Source: Porodaedalea pini
Lineage: Eukaryota; Basidiomycota; Agaricomycetes; Hymenochaetales; Hymenochaetaceae
Assembly (NCBI GenBank): GCA_002794775.1
Contig: NBAY01000006.1
Span: 682,001-746,000 of the forward strand
Direction of reading: 5' to 3'
Length of the DNA stretch: 64,000 nucleotides
Notes under the pieces: model-generated
Seen by the model: only the letters and a program-made list of their open reading frames with translations
Databases searched by the model: none
Told to the model about the DNA's origin: nothing
Position numbers and translations under genes: made by a program
Shown here: positions 32,155 to 43,609 of the stretch, piece after piece
How the letters are laid out: each line of letters starts with the position of its first letter
How positions within the stretch are numbered: the first letter of the stretch is position 1

Positions 32155-34302
32155 ATGGCATCCGACAAGGCAAAGATCGAAGAGATCATTGATACGGCAC
32201 AAGTCGAAGGCATACAAACTAACGGGCTTGACCACGACTCCGACAGTGATCCCGACGATGGCGCGCCCGACGAAGTTCACGACGAGCCTGGCGATGGTGT
32301 TGACACGCCCGGTGCTGGTTCGTCGTCATCGCAGAGCAAGAAGAAAAAGAAAAAGAAATCAAAGGCAGCGAAGCTGCTGAACTCACTGAAGCCAGGACAG
32401 AAGGAGATCCCGCAGTCGATCGTGGACAAGGTTATGGAGAAAGTGCGCGAGGAACACGGTGAGGGCGCTCCTGGGGCCGACGAAGAACATGTGCGAAAGG
32501 CGCTTGAGCAGCTGAAGATTATGGATGTCATCCAGGGGAAAGCAGGTATTGCGGGAAAGGGAAAGAAGGATATGGGAACGCATAAGGTCTGGATGGATGC
32601 GCTATGATTCGTTGCGATTCTGACGAACATATGCAGTTCTGGGCAACTCAGCCAGTTCCTCAACTTGGTGAGTGCAGTATTGAAATTCCTGGCTGATAGG
32701 TTGTTTAGTTTTCAAATTATAGGCGAAGGGCCTCCGTCAGAGGACGGGTACATCGAACCAACTGTCCCTCCAGAACAGGTTCGACAAGAGCCCTTTCCCC
32801 TCCCCAAGGACTTCGAGTGGTCTACAGTGGACCTCGATGATCCGTACCAAGTGAGCGACTACTATATACGTGCATACAGTCTCTTATTTGTCCTTCAACA
32901 GACCAAGGAGCTTTACGACTTGCTCAGCTTGAATTATGTGGAGGATGACAATGCAACCTTCCGTTTCCAGTATACCGCCGAGTTTCTTGAATGGTACGAC
33001 GGACATTTTCCCCGTGAATATTTTTGACCCCTACGGCTTATTTGTTTTTGTAGGGCACTGAAGCCGCCCGGATTCCACAAGGAATGGCATGTCGGCGTTC
33101 GAGTAAAGTCTAATAAGAAACTTGTCGCATTCATTTCCGGCGTTCCGATTGACTTGCGCGTACGTGGAAAGTAAGTGGAAAAAATTGTTTCATCTCCACA
33201 CTTCTGAAACTGACAATGCTCGTATCCAGTGTTTTCCACGCAAGCGAAATCAACTACCTTTGTGTCCACAAGAAGTTGAGGTCGAAACGTCTTGCGCCTG
33301 TTTTAATCAAGGAGGTAACCCGACGATGCCATCTGAAGGGTGTTTTCCAGGCAATCTATACTGTCGGAGTCGTGCTTCCGACGCCCGTCTCAGCATGCAG
33401 GTAAATAACATCAACTTCGCATAAACTTTTGTTGATGTCTTTCCCATCTGCGCTTTCTTAAGATATTTCCACCGCACGATCAACGTCCAAAAGCTCGTCG
33501 ATGTCGGCTTCACATTCGTTCCGCGGAATATGACGCTCGCGCGCATGACTCGACTACACAAACTTCCTTCGACGCCGCATCTTGCGAATGCGGGTCTACG
33601 CGAGATGCAGGAGAAGGACGTGCCAAGGGTTGCGGAGCTTTACACGCGCTACATGGAACGCTTCACTATGATGCCGATTATGTCGCTTGAGGAGCTGCGC
33701 CACCAGTTCCTAACCGGGCTTGGGACGGGCCTTGCACCGAAGGATTGGCAAGGTAGGAGAGAGAAGCAAGTAATGTGGTCTTACGTGGTTGAAGTAAGCA
33801 CAGAAATTGCTTTGCTTTATTTCCCATAAATTTTGACGCATGTCTTTGCAGAACCCGCAAACGCACAAGATTACGGACTTTTTCACTTTCTATTCACTTC
33901 CGTCTACGATCATGCAGAAAACCAAGTACAATCTTCTGGAGGCTGCATACCTCTTCTATTATGCCTCCGACGTCGCATTCCAGGAAGGCGCGGAAGAAGA
34001 CGGTCGTTTGAAGAAGCGACTGCATGATCTTATTACCGATGCGCTGATCGTCGCAAGCTCCGCGAAGTTTGACGTGTTCAATGCGTTATCTTTGATGGAT
34101 AATTATCAGTTCTTGTCAGACTTGAAGGCGAGTTTTTATTGGCTTCAATGACTGGCCGCGCAACTGACTCCTGGAAAAGTTTGGTCAGGGTGATGGAATG
34201 CTGAACTACTACCTGTACAACTGGCGAACAGCACCGTTAGCAGGTGTAAACGAAGCAGGCGGCGTCCCCGCTGGGAAGGGTGTAGGCGTAGTGATGTTAT
34301 AG
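32155..34302 (+). CDS. NMT1: Glycylpeptide N-tetradecanoyltransferase (N-myristoyltransferase)
   Basis: Transfers myristate from myristoyl-CoA to N-terminal Gly of target proteins in the cytosol. Nine exons (32155-32586, 32637-32667, 32723-32850, 32902-32993, 33054-33170, 33230-33400, 33463-33793, 33852-34127 and 34180-34302) join in frame to 566 aa. The N-terminus has an acidic then poly-Lys ribosome-binding region ([17 protein letters not shown]). The catalytic domain includes [51 protein letters not shown] and [18 protein letters not shown]. It ends in the family's C-terminal Leu. The ATG at 32155 is used, since the frame upstream offers only a GTG. The last intron has a GC donor (aag/gcgagt). 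Confidence 0.95.
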
Positions 34303-34350
34303 TTTTAGTGACGAAAACACGTGTCAATTAGATCTTGTGGATAATCTACT

Positions 34351-35557
34351 CTATTCCCTAGGTGCAAACGGACTAGTGACGCGCTTGCTCGGTGCAGCAA
34401 TGACGGGCGGGAAGCTCGTAGCCATTTCTTTCGTGCCCGCGGGGAAAGGCAGGTCGACAACGCCCTTCGGGAGGAGCTTGTCGTCGAGACCCTTCGCGTA
34501 GTTCGCCGAGGCGAGCTGGAGCATGTGCTTCTTGGCATCGCGCACCATGACGTGCGCGTCGTCGACGCCTGGCACACAGCCCCTTACGAAGACGAGGTCG
34601 AGCGCGGTGTCGATGCGCACGACTTCGAGGTTCTGTTGGGTGATGCGTTTGCCGCCTAGGCGGCCGGCCATCTTCTTGCCTGGCCAGACGCGACCAGGGT
34701 CCTATTGCGTATCATAGAGTTAGATATATGAAGAACGCGGGACGAGAGGGGAATGTGTTTTTAAAGAAAAACTGACCTGGTGCCCACCGGTCGCTCCTGC
34801 TTTACGATGCGAAACGGACACACCGTGGCTCGCTCGCAGACCTCGGAAATTCCATCGTTTCATTCCACCCTGGAAACCCTTTCCAATCCTAAAGCATCAA
34901 CTTTAGACATGTCTAACACGGAAGAGTATTGGTTTCCTCACGAGTTCGCAATAACGTCAACATACTGCCCGGGCACGAAATGTAGTGCAGATAGTGTCGT
35001 GCCTTGAGTAAAGCTTTAGCGTAATACAGAGCTATAGTAAAAATAATACACACCAACTGGTACATGAGCGTTCGGAGTGACGGGGAACTCCTTAGTGATA
35101 TATTTCGACGGGACATTTGCTTTGCGGAAATGTCCTCGCATCGCGTTCGTCGTCGTTCTGTCAGGCCTATCTGACGCAGCTACCTGAACAGCATGGTACT
35201 CCGTCTTGTCATTCCGAACAGTCCTGATATTCGCCGTGACTTGGCAGTTCTCCAGCTGCGCAACACATATCCGAGGCCGTCAGCTCATTTTGCTGTACGC
35301 AAACTAAATTCAACAAGTGAACGCACCTGGAGAACCGTCACGGGATACCGAGCACCGTGCTGGTCCCACATCGCCGTCATCCCTCGCTTGCGTGCGATGA
35401 GGCCCGTCCGCACGGAGTGGGGTGTCCATTTGCTCGAAGACGGACCTGCTTCGGTTTGCACGGGCAACGCCTGCGCGATGCTGGAGGGGTGCAGAAACCT
35501 TCGCGCGCTAGCAGGACATTTTGGCTGCTTTAGCGCATTCCAGAGCGCCAGCATCAT
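34351..35557 (-). CDS. MRPL9: Mitochondrial large ribosomal subunit protein uL3m
   Basis: Five exons (35327-35557, 35054-35255, 34942-35002, 34777-34888 and 34351-34701) give 318 aa in frame. The N-terminus is basic and Ser/Arg-rich, as expected for mitochondrial import. The bacterial L3 core follows: [96 protein letters not shown]. The [10 protein letters not shown] loop is the ribosome peptidyl-transferase-proximal hallmark of L3. It is divergent from the PP4R2 gene (269 bp between starts) and converges tail to tail with NMT1, with 48 bp between stops. Confidence 0.95.
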
Positions 35558-35826
35558 TCAGAGTGTAATAAAAGAGATGCCGCAGAGCACAGAGCACTGG
35601 CGGCGGCGAGTCGTCGACGTCAAGAACGGAGGCAAGAAATATCGTGAGAGGCAGATGCTAAAAACGCGCTTGCTCGCTCGAGGCGCGTGCTGATCAGTGA
35701 TCTTCTCCTCAGACTCCTGTGCTTCACGATTCCGTCTTCGTCCTTGACTGCAGCACAAGCATCCTTATATCTATATAGTCCTCTTGAAATACTGAATATA
35801 TCTTCAGCAACGATATAGAGGTCGCT

Positions 35827-37203
35827 ATGAACGGTGCTCACGAGACTGCAGTCTCGCCAGACTTCGAATGGAATTCAGGTGCGCCAAGTTTGCTCTTCAC
35901 TAATGTTTAGTACTCATCTGACTGTTTTCGAGGTGTCAGAATATGACCAGGTCCTCGAAAGTATTGCAACCTCCGATTATGTCGAGTGAGACCCATTCAT
36001 ACTAGCCCGACGGCGCAAGTATTCCTGACTTCATGTCTGTGAACATAGACAAGACTGGAACAAGCTGCGCGACATGATAAAGTACAAGCTCAACCAGGTG
36101 TGTATAGAGGAGCTACTCTCTAATGTTATTATTCACACCATTGTGGTGCAGAACATTGCCTCGTACATGTCCGACCCGCCTCCCCTTCCCCCTCCGGAGC
36201 CTCCTATTAAACAGGAGCCACAGACGAACTCTCCCGAGTCAGCATCGACAGTAACGACGCTTTCACCGACGGTATTACCAACTACTGGAATTAAATTTCC
36301 GCCTTTCCCACGGCGCGAGGAGAATCAATTCATTCGCAATGAGTATAACTCGCATGGGCGGTCGAAGACGGTACTAACAGAAGAGGAGGCAAAAAAGATG
36401 AATGAGGGCATCTGCAAGTTGCTACATGAGTTTGAAGGGTTGGTTAACTTTCAGAGGATTGTTACGACATTAGAACTAACAGACGACTTAGGAACCCGCC
36501 ATTTACGATCCAACGCGTCTGTGAGCTCATGGTGCGTCCGCGAGCGCATTTTAAATATGCTGGAAAATATTTGCGCGCTGTTGAGCGTGCACTTCTCGTC
36601 ACATCGACCATCGACGCGTTTCCTATCATCCCGCCTGAGGAAATTGCCGCGTCGTCATCCCCTTTCATGTCGACTGGCTCATTGCGCGAGGCGACGACGC
36701 CGCTCTTCTCGCCTATTCCCTTCCTGCACGAAGACGCGCGACGAAGCCGAAGCAGGAGCCCGCCGATGAGCCCGTTACATCTCGCGACAATGCATCCGCA
36801 CAGTCCAACTGCCGAACCTCTTCAGCTTGGTGGTGTTGGGAGTGTCTCCGCGAGCATGCCTGGGCCGGCCGAACCGGGCACGGTTAGCGCCAGCCCTGCG
36901 AACGATGGCCCAGCGATTGGCTTGGTAGACGAGCTGGACGATCCCAGCCCTGGACATATGTCCGAACATCCGACGGCGCTTACCTCGACTACGACTACGC
37001 CGACCGAATCTGATGCTCCTTCGAGCGACGCACCATCCCCTCAGGCTGCACCGAAACCGATGTTTGGCGGGTCATTGGGAGAGCGATTTGTGAAAAGCAC
37101 GGAAGCAGAAATGACTCCGGCGCCTGCTGCGGAATTGAGAGAAGCAGAAGCGATGACGGTGGACGAGACTGATGCAGATAAAGAAAATGTGCCGAAATCC
37201 TAA
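35827..37203 (+). CDS. Protein phosphatase 4 regulatory subunit 2 (PP4R2) family protein
   Basis: Regulatory subunit that partners the PP4 catalytic subunit. Five exons (35827-35878, 35940-35985, 36049-36097, 36152-36438 and 36492-37203) give 381 aa. The conserved N-terminal domain includes EYDQVLESIATSDYVEQDW, LRDMIKYKLNQNIASYM, a Pro-rich insert, then LTEEEAKKMNEGICKLLHEF and NPPFTIQRVCELMVRPRAHF, followed by KYLRAVERALLVTST. The C-terminal half is a disordered Ser/Thr/Pro/Glu tail with an RRSRSRSPP patch and a Glu/Asp-rich end, as is common in fungal members. Three very short 5' exons make automatic prediction error-prone here. Confidence 0.9.
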
Positions 37204-37418
37204 TGGATATAGTTTCTGATGTCGTATTTGTAGCTCTCATCTATCTACTTCAACCACCAACATTAATCTCTCTGAACAAAAACAGGCTCAATAGCACATA
37301 CTAGTACTTGTAAGTAAATGAAGGTCACACGCGCAACCCCTCGTGGACGTATCGGAGAGAACCCTTACATGGACGCTGTGCTTGAGCGTCGCTTAGCTAT
37401 TGCCGCGCCCACAGCGCC

Positions 37419-39326
37419 ATGTCTTATGCCTTTCACGACCGAGAACACGACGCACGCACCTCTTCCTTTGACGACAACCTCCCGTCATCCAGAAATCTCA
37501 CCTCAGACCTCCCGGCGCATTCCCCTGAATCTGTTTCCGACATGGCTTGGTTTACGATACGGAGCGATCAAGGCTTCTCGCCGCGCTCGAAGATGACACG
37601 CGAGCGGCGCATTGCGCTGCTGAAGAGCTACGTACCGGACTGGTGCGCAGTCTTACTCCTATTTCTGCCTGTACTGTTGACTTACATTCTTGTGAATTTA
37701 CTTAGGATAATTACCATTGTGCTTGCGTGAGTCTGCATCTAGATCTTTACGCGCGTACACAGGCTCACTCGCTGCTCTTTAGCGCAGCCTTCTTCTCGCT
37801 GGACAAGGTCCCAGGTTTCAAGCGCGAGTTCTCCATCGATGACCCATCGTGAGTAACAGACCCCAGCTCTCAGCCGCCTCGCGCACCGAAGCAGGCCATA
37901 CTTCTCACAGCCGCTGATTGTCTCCCCCGGTCCTATCATTTGTGCGGAACAGATTACGATTCCCGTGAGTGGTAGTTATAATTAGCGTGTGCGCCTACTT
38001 TTGGACCTATCGTGCTGAAGGACGCGTCAGATACGCGGTGCATGAGCGTGTACCAGTGAGTTTTGTCTTGCTTCGCGAATGAATTGCGCTAAAAGGTTTG
38101 TCTAGCCAGTAGCATTGTATTTTATAGCCATCGTTGCGCCGTTCGTAATACAGATCGTAGTAAACCTACTGTCTATTCGATCCTTATGGGATTTCCATAA
38201 TAGCACGTTAGGGCGTACGTTCTTTATTTACTCGGGTGAACGTCTTCTGAACCTTGGAAACCAAGTCATATTAGGGCTGGCTCTGACGGGTGCCATAACA
38301 CAATTCACAAAGATCACTGTCGGTCGACCGCGGCCAGGTACGATGCCTGCGCACTCAGTGAATGTAGCGACTTCTCATTATGACCAGATGTGATTTCGAG
38401 GTGTCAGCCACCAACTGGAGCCACAAACCCAGAGTACGGACTTGTATCTAGCGCGATTTGTACCCAAACAGACGTGGCTATTATGCGTGATGGATGGAGG
38501 AGCTTCCCTAGTGGGCATTCTAGCTGTACGCGTTCCTCATTCAGAGCCCATAGTTCAATCTACTTATTGACCTTCAAACCCATCAGTGTCTTTCGCTGGA
38601 TTGGGTTTCCTCTCGTTTTACTTAGCAGGGAAGCTGCACCTCTTTGACGAGAAGGGACATACTGTGAGACTCGGTATTCAGATTGCTCGCTGGGTTAGAA
38701 AGCTCATGACCTGCAACAGACAAAAGCGTGGATTTCTTTGACCCCTCTAGCTGGAGCTGCTCTTGTCGCTATTTCTCGAACCATGGATTATCGCCGTGAG
38801 TTCCCACAGGAAATGCCGCTCGGTATTTAAGATAGTTAATCCATGTCTCCCTATGTGTAGACCACTGGCAGGACGTTCTTGTCGGCTCCATCCTCGGGCT
38901 CGTCATGTCCTTCTTCGCGTACAGACAATACTACCCACCCCTCTCCTCTCCTCACTCTCACCAACCCTTCTCACCGCGCATCGCTCGCGAACGCGACGAT
39001 GGTACACTATCCGAATCGAATGCTCCTATTCTCCCTACGTCTCGGCCTGGGCTGGGGGGCAACAGCCTCAGAGGCGGCAGAGCTGGAGCCGGGCAGGAGC
39101 CGGACGCAAAAGCGCGGATATACTGATCCACCCGGCCACACCGCGCTTGCACGGAGTGCACCTTGGGCCGGACGAGGCGTATCCGCAGTATGGGCAGTAC
39201 CGCGATGAAGATGGTGTCGAGGATTTGCAGCGTGGGGGCGAAGGCGGAGAGCGTGTGTTAGGGGGACTTTCGAGGGAAAGGTCGGAGGACGTTGAGATGA
39301 ATGGGCGTATTACGGGCTTGAAGTGA
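37419..39326 (+). CDS. PAP2-family lipid phosphate phosphatase
   Basis: Membrane phosphatase that dephosphorylates phosphatidate or diacylglycerol pyrophosphate. All three catalytic motifs of the PAP2 superfamily are present: KITVGRPRP near 38330, FPSGHSS near 38510, and SRTMDYRHHWQDV joined across an intron near 38794-38860. Hydrophobic spans include [21 protein letters not shown] near the N-terminus and [23 protein letters not shown] 37419 is chosen; ATG 37542 in the same frame is an alternative. At least six introns are needed. The exon between [14 protein letters not shown] and the AVHERVP segment (about 37855-38030) and the C-terminal frame after [10 protein letters not shown] are not resolved. 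A plausible end is the stop at 39326, after a charged tail. Confidence 0.85.
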
Positions 39327-39703
39327 ACTTCAACCGCTTGGGTATCTCTAGATTATAGGCTTAATGCGAATATAATCTGAGAGGAGAGCCACAGGCGTGC
39401 TCGACTTTTTTTGAGTCTAGTCCTTTTTTTTATCCATTAACGAGCCTCGTTAGGTATATTAATCTGTCAAACAATGCATTACACGATACCGCAAATTATA
39501 GTGATACGTACTCGTACTTTTGATATCTACGGAGAGTTTAGACAGCCGGGACGGGTCTGTTCTATATGTGGGGAAGCAAGCTTCAAACATGCATATATGG
39601 TGACGCATCGTTGAACAGAGATTTACCAGCAAAAAACACGGGGGTGGAGAAGTAGAGAGGATATAGAGACACGGCATGCTGATGAAGCTTCGGTTGTGGA
39701 GAG
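39327..39703. other. Intergenic
   Basis: Convergent 3' regions of the phosphatase and FYV7-like genes, AT-rich with T-runs. Nothing else is seen. Confidence 0.5.
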
Positions 39704-40591
39704 TCAGGAGTAGTCCCGCTTGATGCGCTCGAGCATTGCTTCCATCCTCAGCTTCATGTTCGGCTGCCCGCGTACTTCATGTCTTTCACTTGTACGAGAT
39801 GCATTTCCTCCACGACCTCCTCGAAACGGACCACTTCCACCCCGTCCTCGTGAAGGCCCTCTGTCTCCCTTAGGCACTCGTACGGAACCATGTATATCCG
39901 TGCCTCTTCCCTTTCCCCTTTCTCCTCCCTTTCTGCCTCTTGAATGAGCTTGATTGAAGGAAACAGCATTCTTCCGCCGGTGCAACGGATCGGCTCTGAA
40001 GGAGTGTAGTGACTCGCGCGAATAAGCCTGGCGTGTCAGCTCGCGAAGAGACGGCTTGCCATCCTCGAGGTTCGGGCTCTCACCATTGCTCTCAGACGTT
40101 GAGCTAATGGGCTGCTTGCCCTTGGACTTCGCAGAAAGGCGCCGCTGTTCGTCGGGCTGTGCGGAGCGTGCTTTCTTCGGTGCCGGCTCATCGTACTCTG
40201 ACTCACCGGCATCGTCTTCGTCAGATGAAAATTTCTCGGAGCTTAACTCGTCGTGAGATGACTCTTCTTGAGTTCTGTAGTCGTCACCGTCGTTCTCTAA
40301 TTCTGGAACTTCGGCTGCGCCGCCTTGCGATGGAGAGATCCTTGGCCGGTTCCAGCCAGAGTCAAGCCCTTCCTTGCGCTTTTGCGCCTTCCATCGGCTT
40401 TTGAGCTTCTTCTTTTCCACCCATAATTTCTTCAGTTTCAGAGCTACAAAGAAAATCATGAGTATATTCAGAAAGAGAAGAAAAAAAAGCGAGGATAATG
40501 AGAACGCACCTCTGTCTCGAGGTAAATGCTGGAACGTCGGAGGATGCTTTCGTTTCTTGGTTTGTACTGCATTGGTAATCGGTACAGCCAT
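39704..40591 (-). CDS. FYV7-like rRNA-processing protein
   Basis: Two exons (40510-40591 and 39704-40443) separated by a 66-nt intron give 273 aa. The N-terminus KKRKHPPTFQHLPRDRA, followed by KLKKLWVEKKKLKSRWKAQK, is highly basic and resembles FYV7-family nucleolar proteins needed for 18S rRNA processing. A middle acidic and Ser-rich region, an RG-rich stretch (GPSRGRGGSGPFRGGRGG) and a conserved-looking C-terminus (GQPNMKLRMEAMLERIKRD) follow. The family call rests on the two ends, and the rest is low complexity. Read without splicing, the intron gives a false membrane segment. It is divergent from eIF1, with 236 bp between starts. Confidence 0.55.
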   Translation of the reverse strand: MAVPITNAVQTKKRKHPPTFQHLPRDRGAFSLSSLFFLLFLNILMIFFVALKLKKLWVEKKKLKSRWKAQKRKEGLDSGWNRPRISPSQGGAAEVPELENDGDDYRTQEESSHDELSSEKFSSDEDDAGESEYDEPAPKKARSAQPDEQRRLSAKSKGKQPISSTSESNGESPNLEDGKPSLRELTRQAYSRESLHSFRADPLHRRKNAVSFNQAHSRGRKGGERGKGRGTDIHGSVRVPKGDRGPSRGRGGSGPFRGGRGGNASRTSERHEVRGQPNMKLRMEAMLERIKRDYS

Positions 40592-40827
40592 TTTACGAGC
40601 TCGTCGTTGCCGTTGACGTTATAGATGCACTGTCAATTGGCGCAAGTAAGATGAGGCTGAAGTTGAGAAATGCCGTGCTTACTAAAGAGGGGGGACCGCA
40701 TATAACAGGAAGATTGGCTCTGAGCCCCATCTTGATCACTGACCACGCCCTCTGCCTGCCACTCGCCCACCCTCCTTCCTCGCACAAGCTACTTTCAACA
40801 CTTTCTGTCAAGCAAAGCCGCCGTTTT

Positions 40828-41407
40828 ATGAACGTCGACAACCTCCAGCAGTTTGGTAAGTCTCCTCGTCGTTTGTTGTTGTTGTTGTTGGTGTCAGCGC
40901 AGCCTTATCGATCGTCGTGCTGACGCTGCTTGATGCCCTCACAGACCCCCTCCAGGATGATCTTCTAGGGGAGACGGACGAAGTCGGTTCACAGAAAGAA
41001 CACATCCACATCCGTATCCAACAGAGGAACGGAAGGAAGACGCTCACCACGCTTCAGGGGCTTGGGAAAGGTGTGTTTAGATTTACTCCCGTCTTGTTTG
41101 ATGACAGAAACTCATCGCCTCTTTCATTCTCGTTACACAGAATATGATCTTAAGAAGATCTTGAAGGCATTCAAGAAGGTTGGTGCTCGCTCACGACGAT
41201 GATTTTATTATTATTACTTTGCGCCACCGTTCGCCACAACATTTGCTAACCTCGTCTTTTCAGGAATTCGCTTGCAACGGCAATCTCGTCGACGACGCAG
41301 AGCTTGGCCAGGTTATTCAGCTTCAGGGCGACCAACGTCAGAAAATCAGCAACTTCTTGGTTGAGCAGGGCGTCGACAAGAAGACGATCAACGTCCACGG
41401 TTTCTAA
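40828..41407 (+). CDS. SUI1: Translation initiation factor eIF1 (SUI1)
   Basis: Start-codon-selection factor on the 40S subunit. Four exons (40828-40855, 40945-41070, 41141-41178 and 41264-41407) give 111 aa, the family size. Motifs: IHIRIQQRNGRKTLTTLQGL, KEYDLKKILKAFKKEFACNG, LGQVIQLQGDQRQKISNFL and the terminal NVHGF. The first exon encodes only nine residues and a split codon, so the ATG at 40828 is easily missed. Confidence 0.96.
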
Positions 41408-41852
41408 TCCGCAATTGCGATCACGTTGGGGTGCATAGACGCTCTCATCGCTGTCATTCACGTCGGGTAATCGTTCCGTCTTCCATCGTATCTCTTCCCA
41501 TCACCGTCGGGTTGTGGGGTTTGCTTTTGCTGTTAGGACAGAGGTTAGATTTTCCACGTTGTCGATTTTGTCGCTTTCCAAGTATGTCTTGTCTTTTACG
41601 TCTGTATAAATACTATAGTGCACCAAACTTCCACTGTGTGAATAGCGAGACTGTTTCTGTAAGAAACGGGCATTTGGTGTCGAACAGTCATTTACAGTCT
41701 TCTGTGCACGACAGTTAACCATAACTCGTTGCTATCGAAGAGAATCAAAGACCTTCAGTAGATCGTCTGACTACTTTTATATCGCACGCTAGTCAGTAAT
41801 GAGATTGCTTGCCAGGCAAATGTAAATGGAAGGGGAGGGCTCTGCCGCTCGA
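41408..41852. other. Intergenic (convergent 3' regions of SUI1 and OGG1)
   Basis: About 445 bp of AT-rich 3' sequence. No supported gene or RNA. Confidence 0.5.
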
Positions 41853-43336
41853 TCACCACTCCTTCGTAACTTCACTAGTTACCGCAATGCGGCGCCTCCG
41901 TTTTACCCTCTCCGCCAGGCTGCCGTCTGGCATTATTTGCTCTGTACGGACAATGGATTTGGAGTCAACAACCGACGAGGTCACGTTCAATTCAGCCTGA
42001 GTTTGCTTTCTCTTTTCCGTTGGGGACGGAGAGTTTAAAGGAATCGAAGATCGTGAAGTCCGTGAAGATTTTGATGGAGATACGGACGGTGAGGCAGTCG
42101 GAAGACCGTACGCGGAGAAGGATTTCAGATCAGCAGTGAAAAGTATCTGAAAAGCGAAAATGAGAAAATGGCCCACAAAACGGAAATTTGTTAAACTTTT
42201 GTACCGAATGTGCCCAGCCCGCATATGATCCCCAAATCTTAGCAAGTCTTGCATTGACTTCGTCGTACAGCTTCGGCGTCATCGGTGTCTTCCCTCCACT
42301 CGAGCCTCGCATTCCATAATGTTTAACCGCGATCTGGTAGACATGCGTGTCGACAGGAACGACTTCTCTCTTTCGAGACAGAAAGACATCAGCAAGTCTA
42401 ATTGCGGATCATAAGAAGCTCACCTTGTCCAAACTCATAAGTAAGATGCAATCAGCAACTTTTCGGCCCACGCCCATAAGTTTAAGCAGCTCAGCACGCG
42501 CGGTCTCCGTGTCTGTGGTCCTCAATCCCTCAAGGAAGGCAAAAACCGCCTCATCCGAGCCATGCGCCTCAATCAGCATCGCCGCCGTCTTCTGAATGAA
42601 GTCTGCCCGATATCCAAAACCTAACCCACGCAGCTTTTGTGAGACTGACGGCGAAGCGAGAGTGGATGGGGGCGGGAAGGCATAGTATACAGCACTTGCA
42701 CCTGGGTCTGAAGGGACGGGGTCGTCCAGCGTGAGTAAAGGGGGTGAGAAGTGGGTGCAGAGATTTTGCACCATCTTCGATATGCGTGAGATGTTATTGT
42801 TTGAAGAGCATATGAATCTAAATAGTCCAGTCCGCCCGTCAATTATCCGGAAAGAAATTAAATAAGAAGCGGAGAACGTACGAAACGAGACATTCCCATG
42901 GATCCTGCCTGAGTATCCTTATACCCGAGAATCTTCCCCTCAGGTTCTGGAAGACTGTGTCACTCGCGCTCCACTCGTCGTACAACGCAAGTAAGTCGGT
43001 ATCGAGCTGGAAGTAATCCCGGACGAACGCAAGCGTCTCTGCTTCTCTCTTCTCCACGTTCTTTGAAGAATTACTAGCACGCTCAGATGTACTCGAGAAT
43101 ACAGATTGGTAGAACAAAAGTTCATTTGATTGTCGAAGACAGACGACGCGGTCTTTGAGACAGAATCGATATTCGTGTGTCGGTTCATGGACTGCTGGCG
43201 CTGTGTCTTCGGGAGAAAACAAAGGTAACGATGCCCAACGGAATGATTGGCCGCATTTGAGAACTGCAGATAAAGACAACTGGCTAGTAGACAGAGGAAG
43301 CGCCTTGAAGCCACGAGGAACAGAAGTAGCCGACAT
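41853..43336 (-). CDS. OGG1: 8-oxoguanine DNA glycosylase/lyase
   Basis: Base-excision repair enzyme removing 8-oxoG opposite C. Four exons (42882-43336, 42424-42817, 42205-42369 and 41853-42146) give 435 aa. The N-terminal OGG domain has LSLSAVLKCGQSFRW and DPWECLVSFICSSNNNISRI. The helix-hairpin-helix reads LLKLMGVGRKVADCILLMSLD, with the Lys that acts as the nucleophile, followed by VVPVDTHVYQIAVKHYG with the catalytic Asp. GWAHSILFTADLKSF closes the domain. The C-terminal tail is Ser/Lys/Arg-rich and ends near KRRRRIAV, a possible nuclear signal. The start is ATG 43336, since the upstream open frame begins only with TTG. Confidence 0.95.
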
Positions 43337-43609
43337 GGGCGTTTGAAGACAAAAGTCGCGTCGTGTCAAGTCACGATGGACGCGTCAAGACGCGAAAACG
43401 GCATATAGAAAGGATATTGACATTTTTCACTTGTGAACGTACGCTATGTTAGTGCTACAAATTGTCGTCGATAAGTAACGGAAGTTTAGGAGCTTTGAAG
43501 AATGTGTGGGTTTTAATGAGTCTATCATCAAAAAAGGCTTGCAGAGACAGCTTGAATGGCTTGGGAGTTTTCCGATATGCTTGGTGAAAATAAGAAAGGC
43601 TGTTAAATA

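Noticed and set aside
40444..40509. Hydrophobic segment in the FYV7-like protein suggesting a membrane protein
   Set aside because: The segment is exactly a 66-nt intron with a GTGCGT donor and a TTTGTAG acceptor. Removing it joins two basic conserved blocks.
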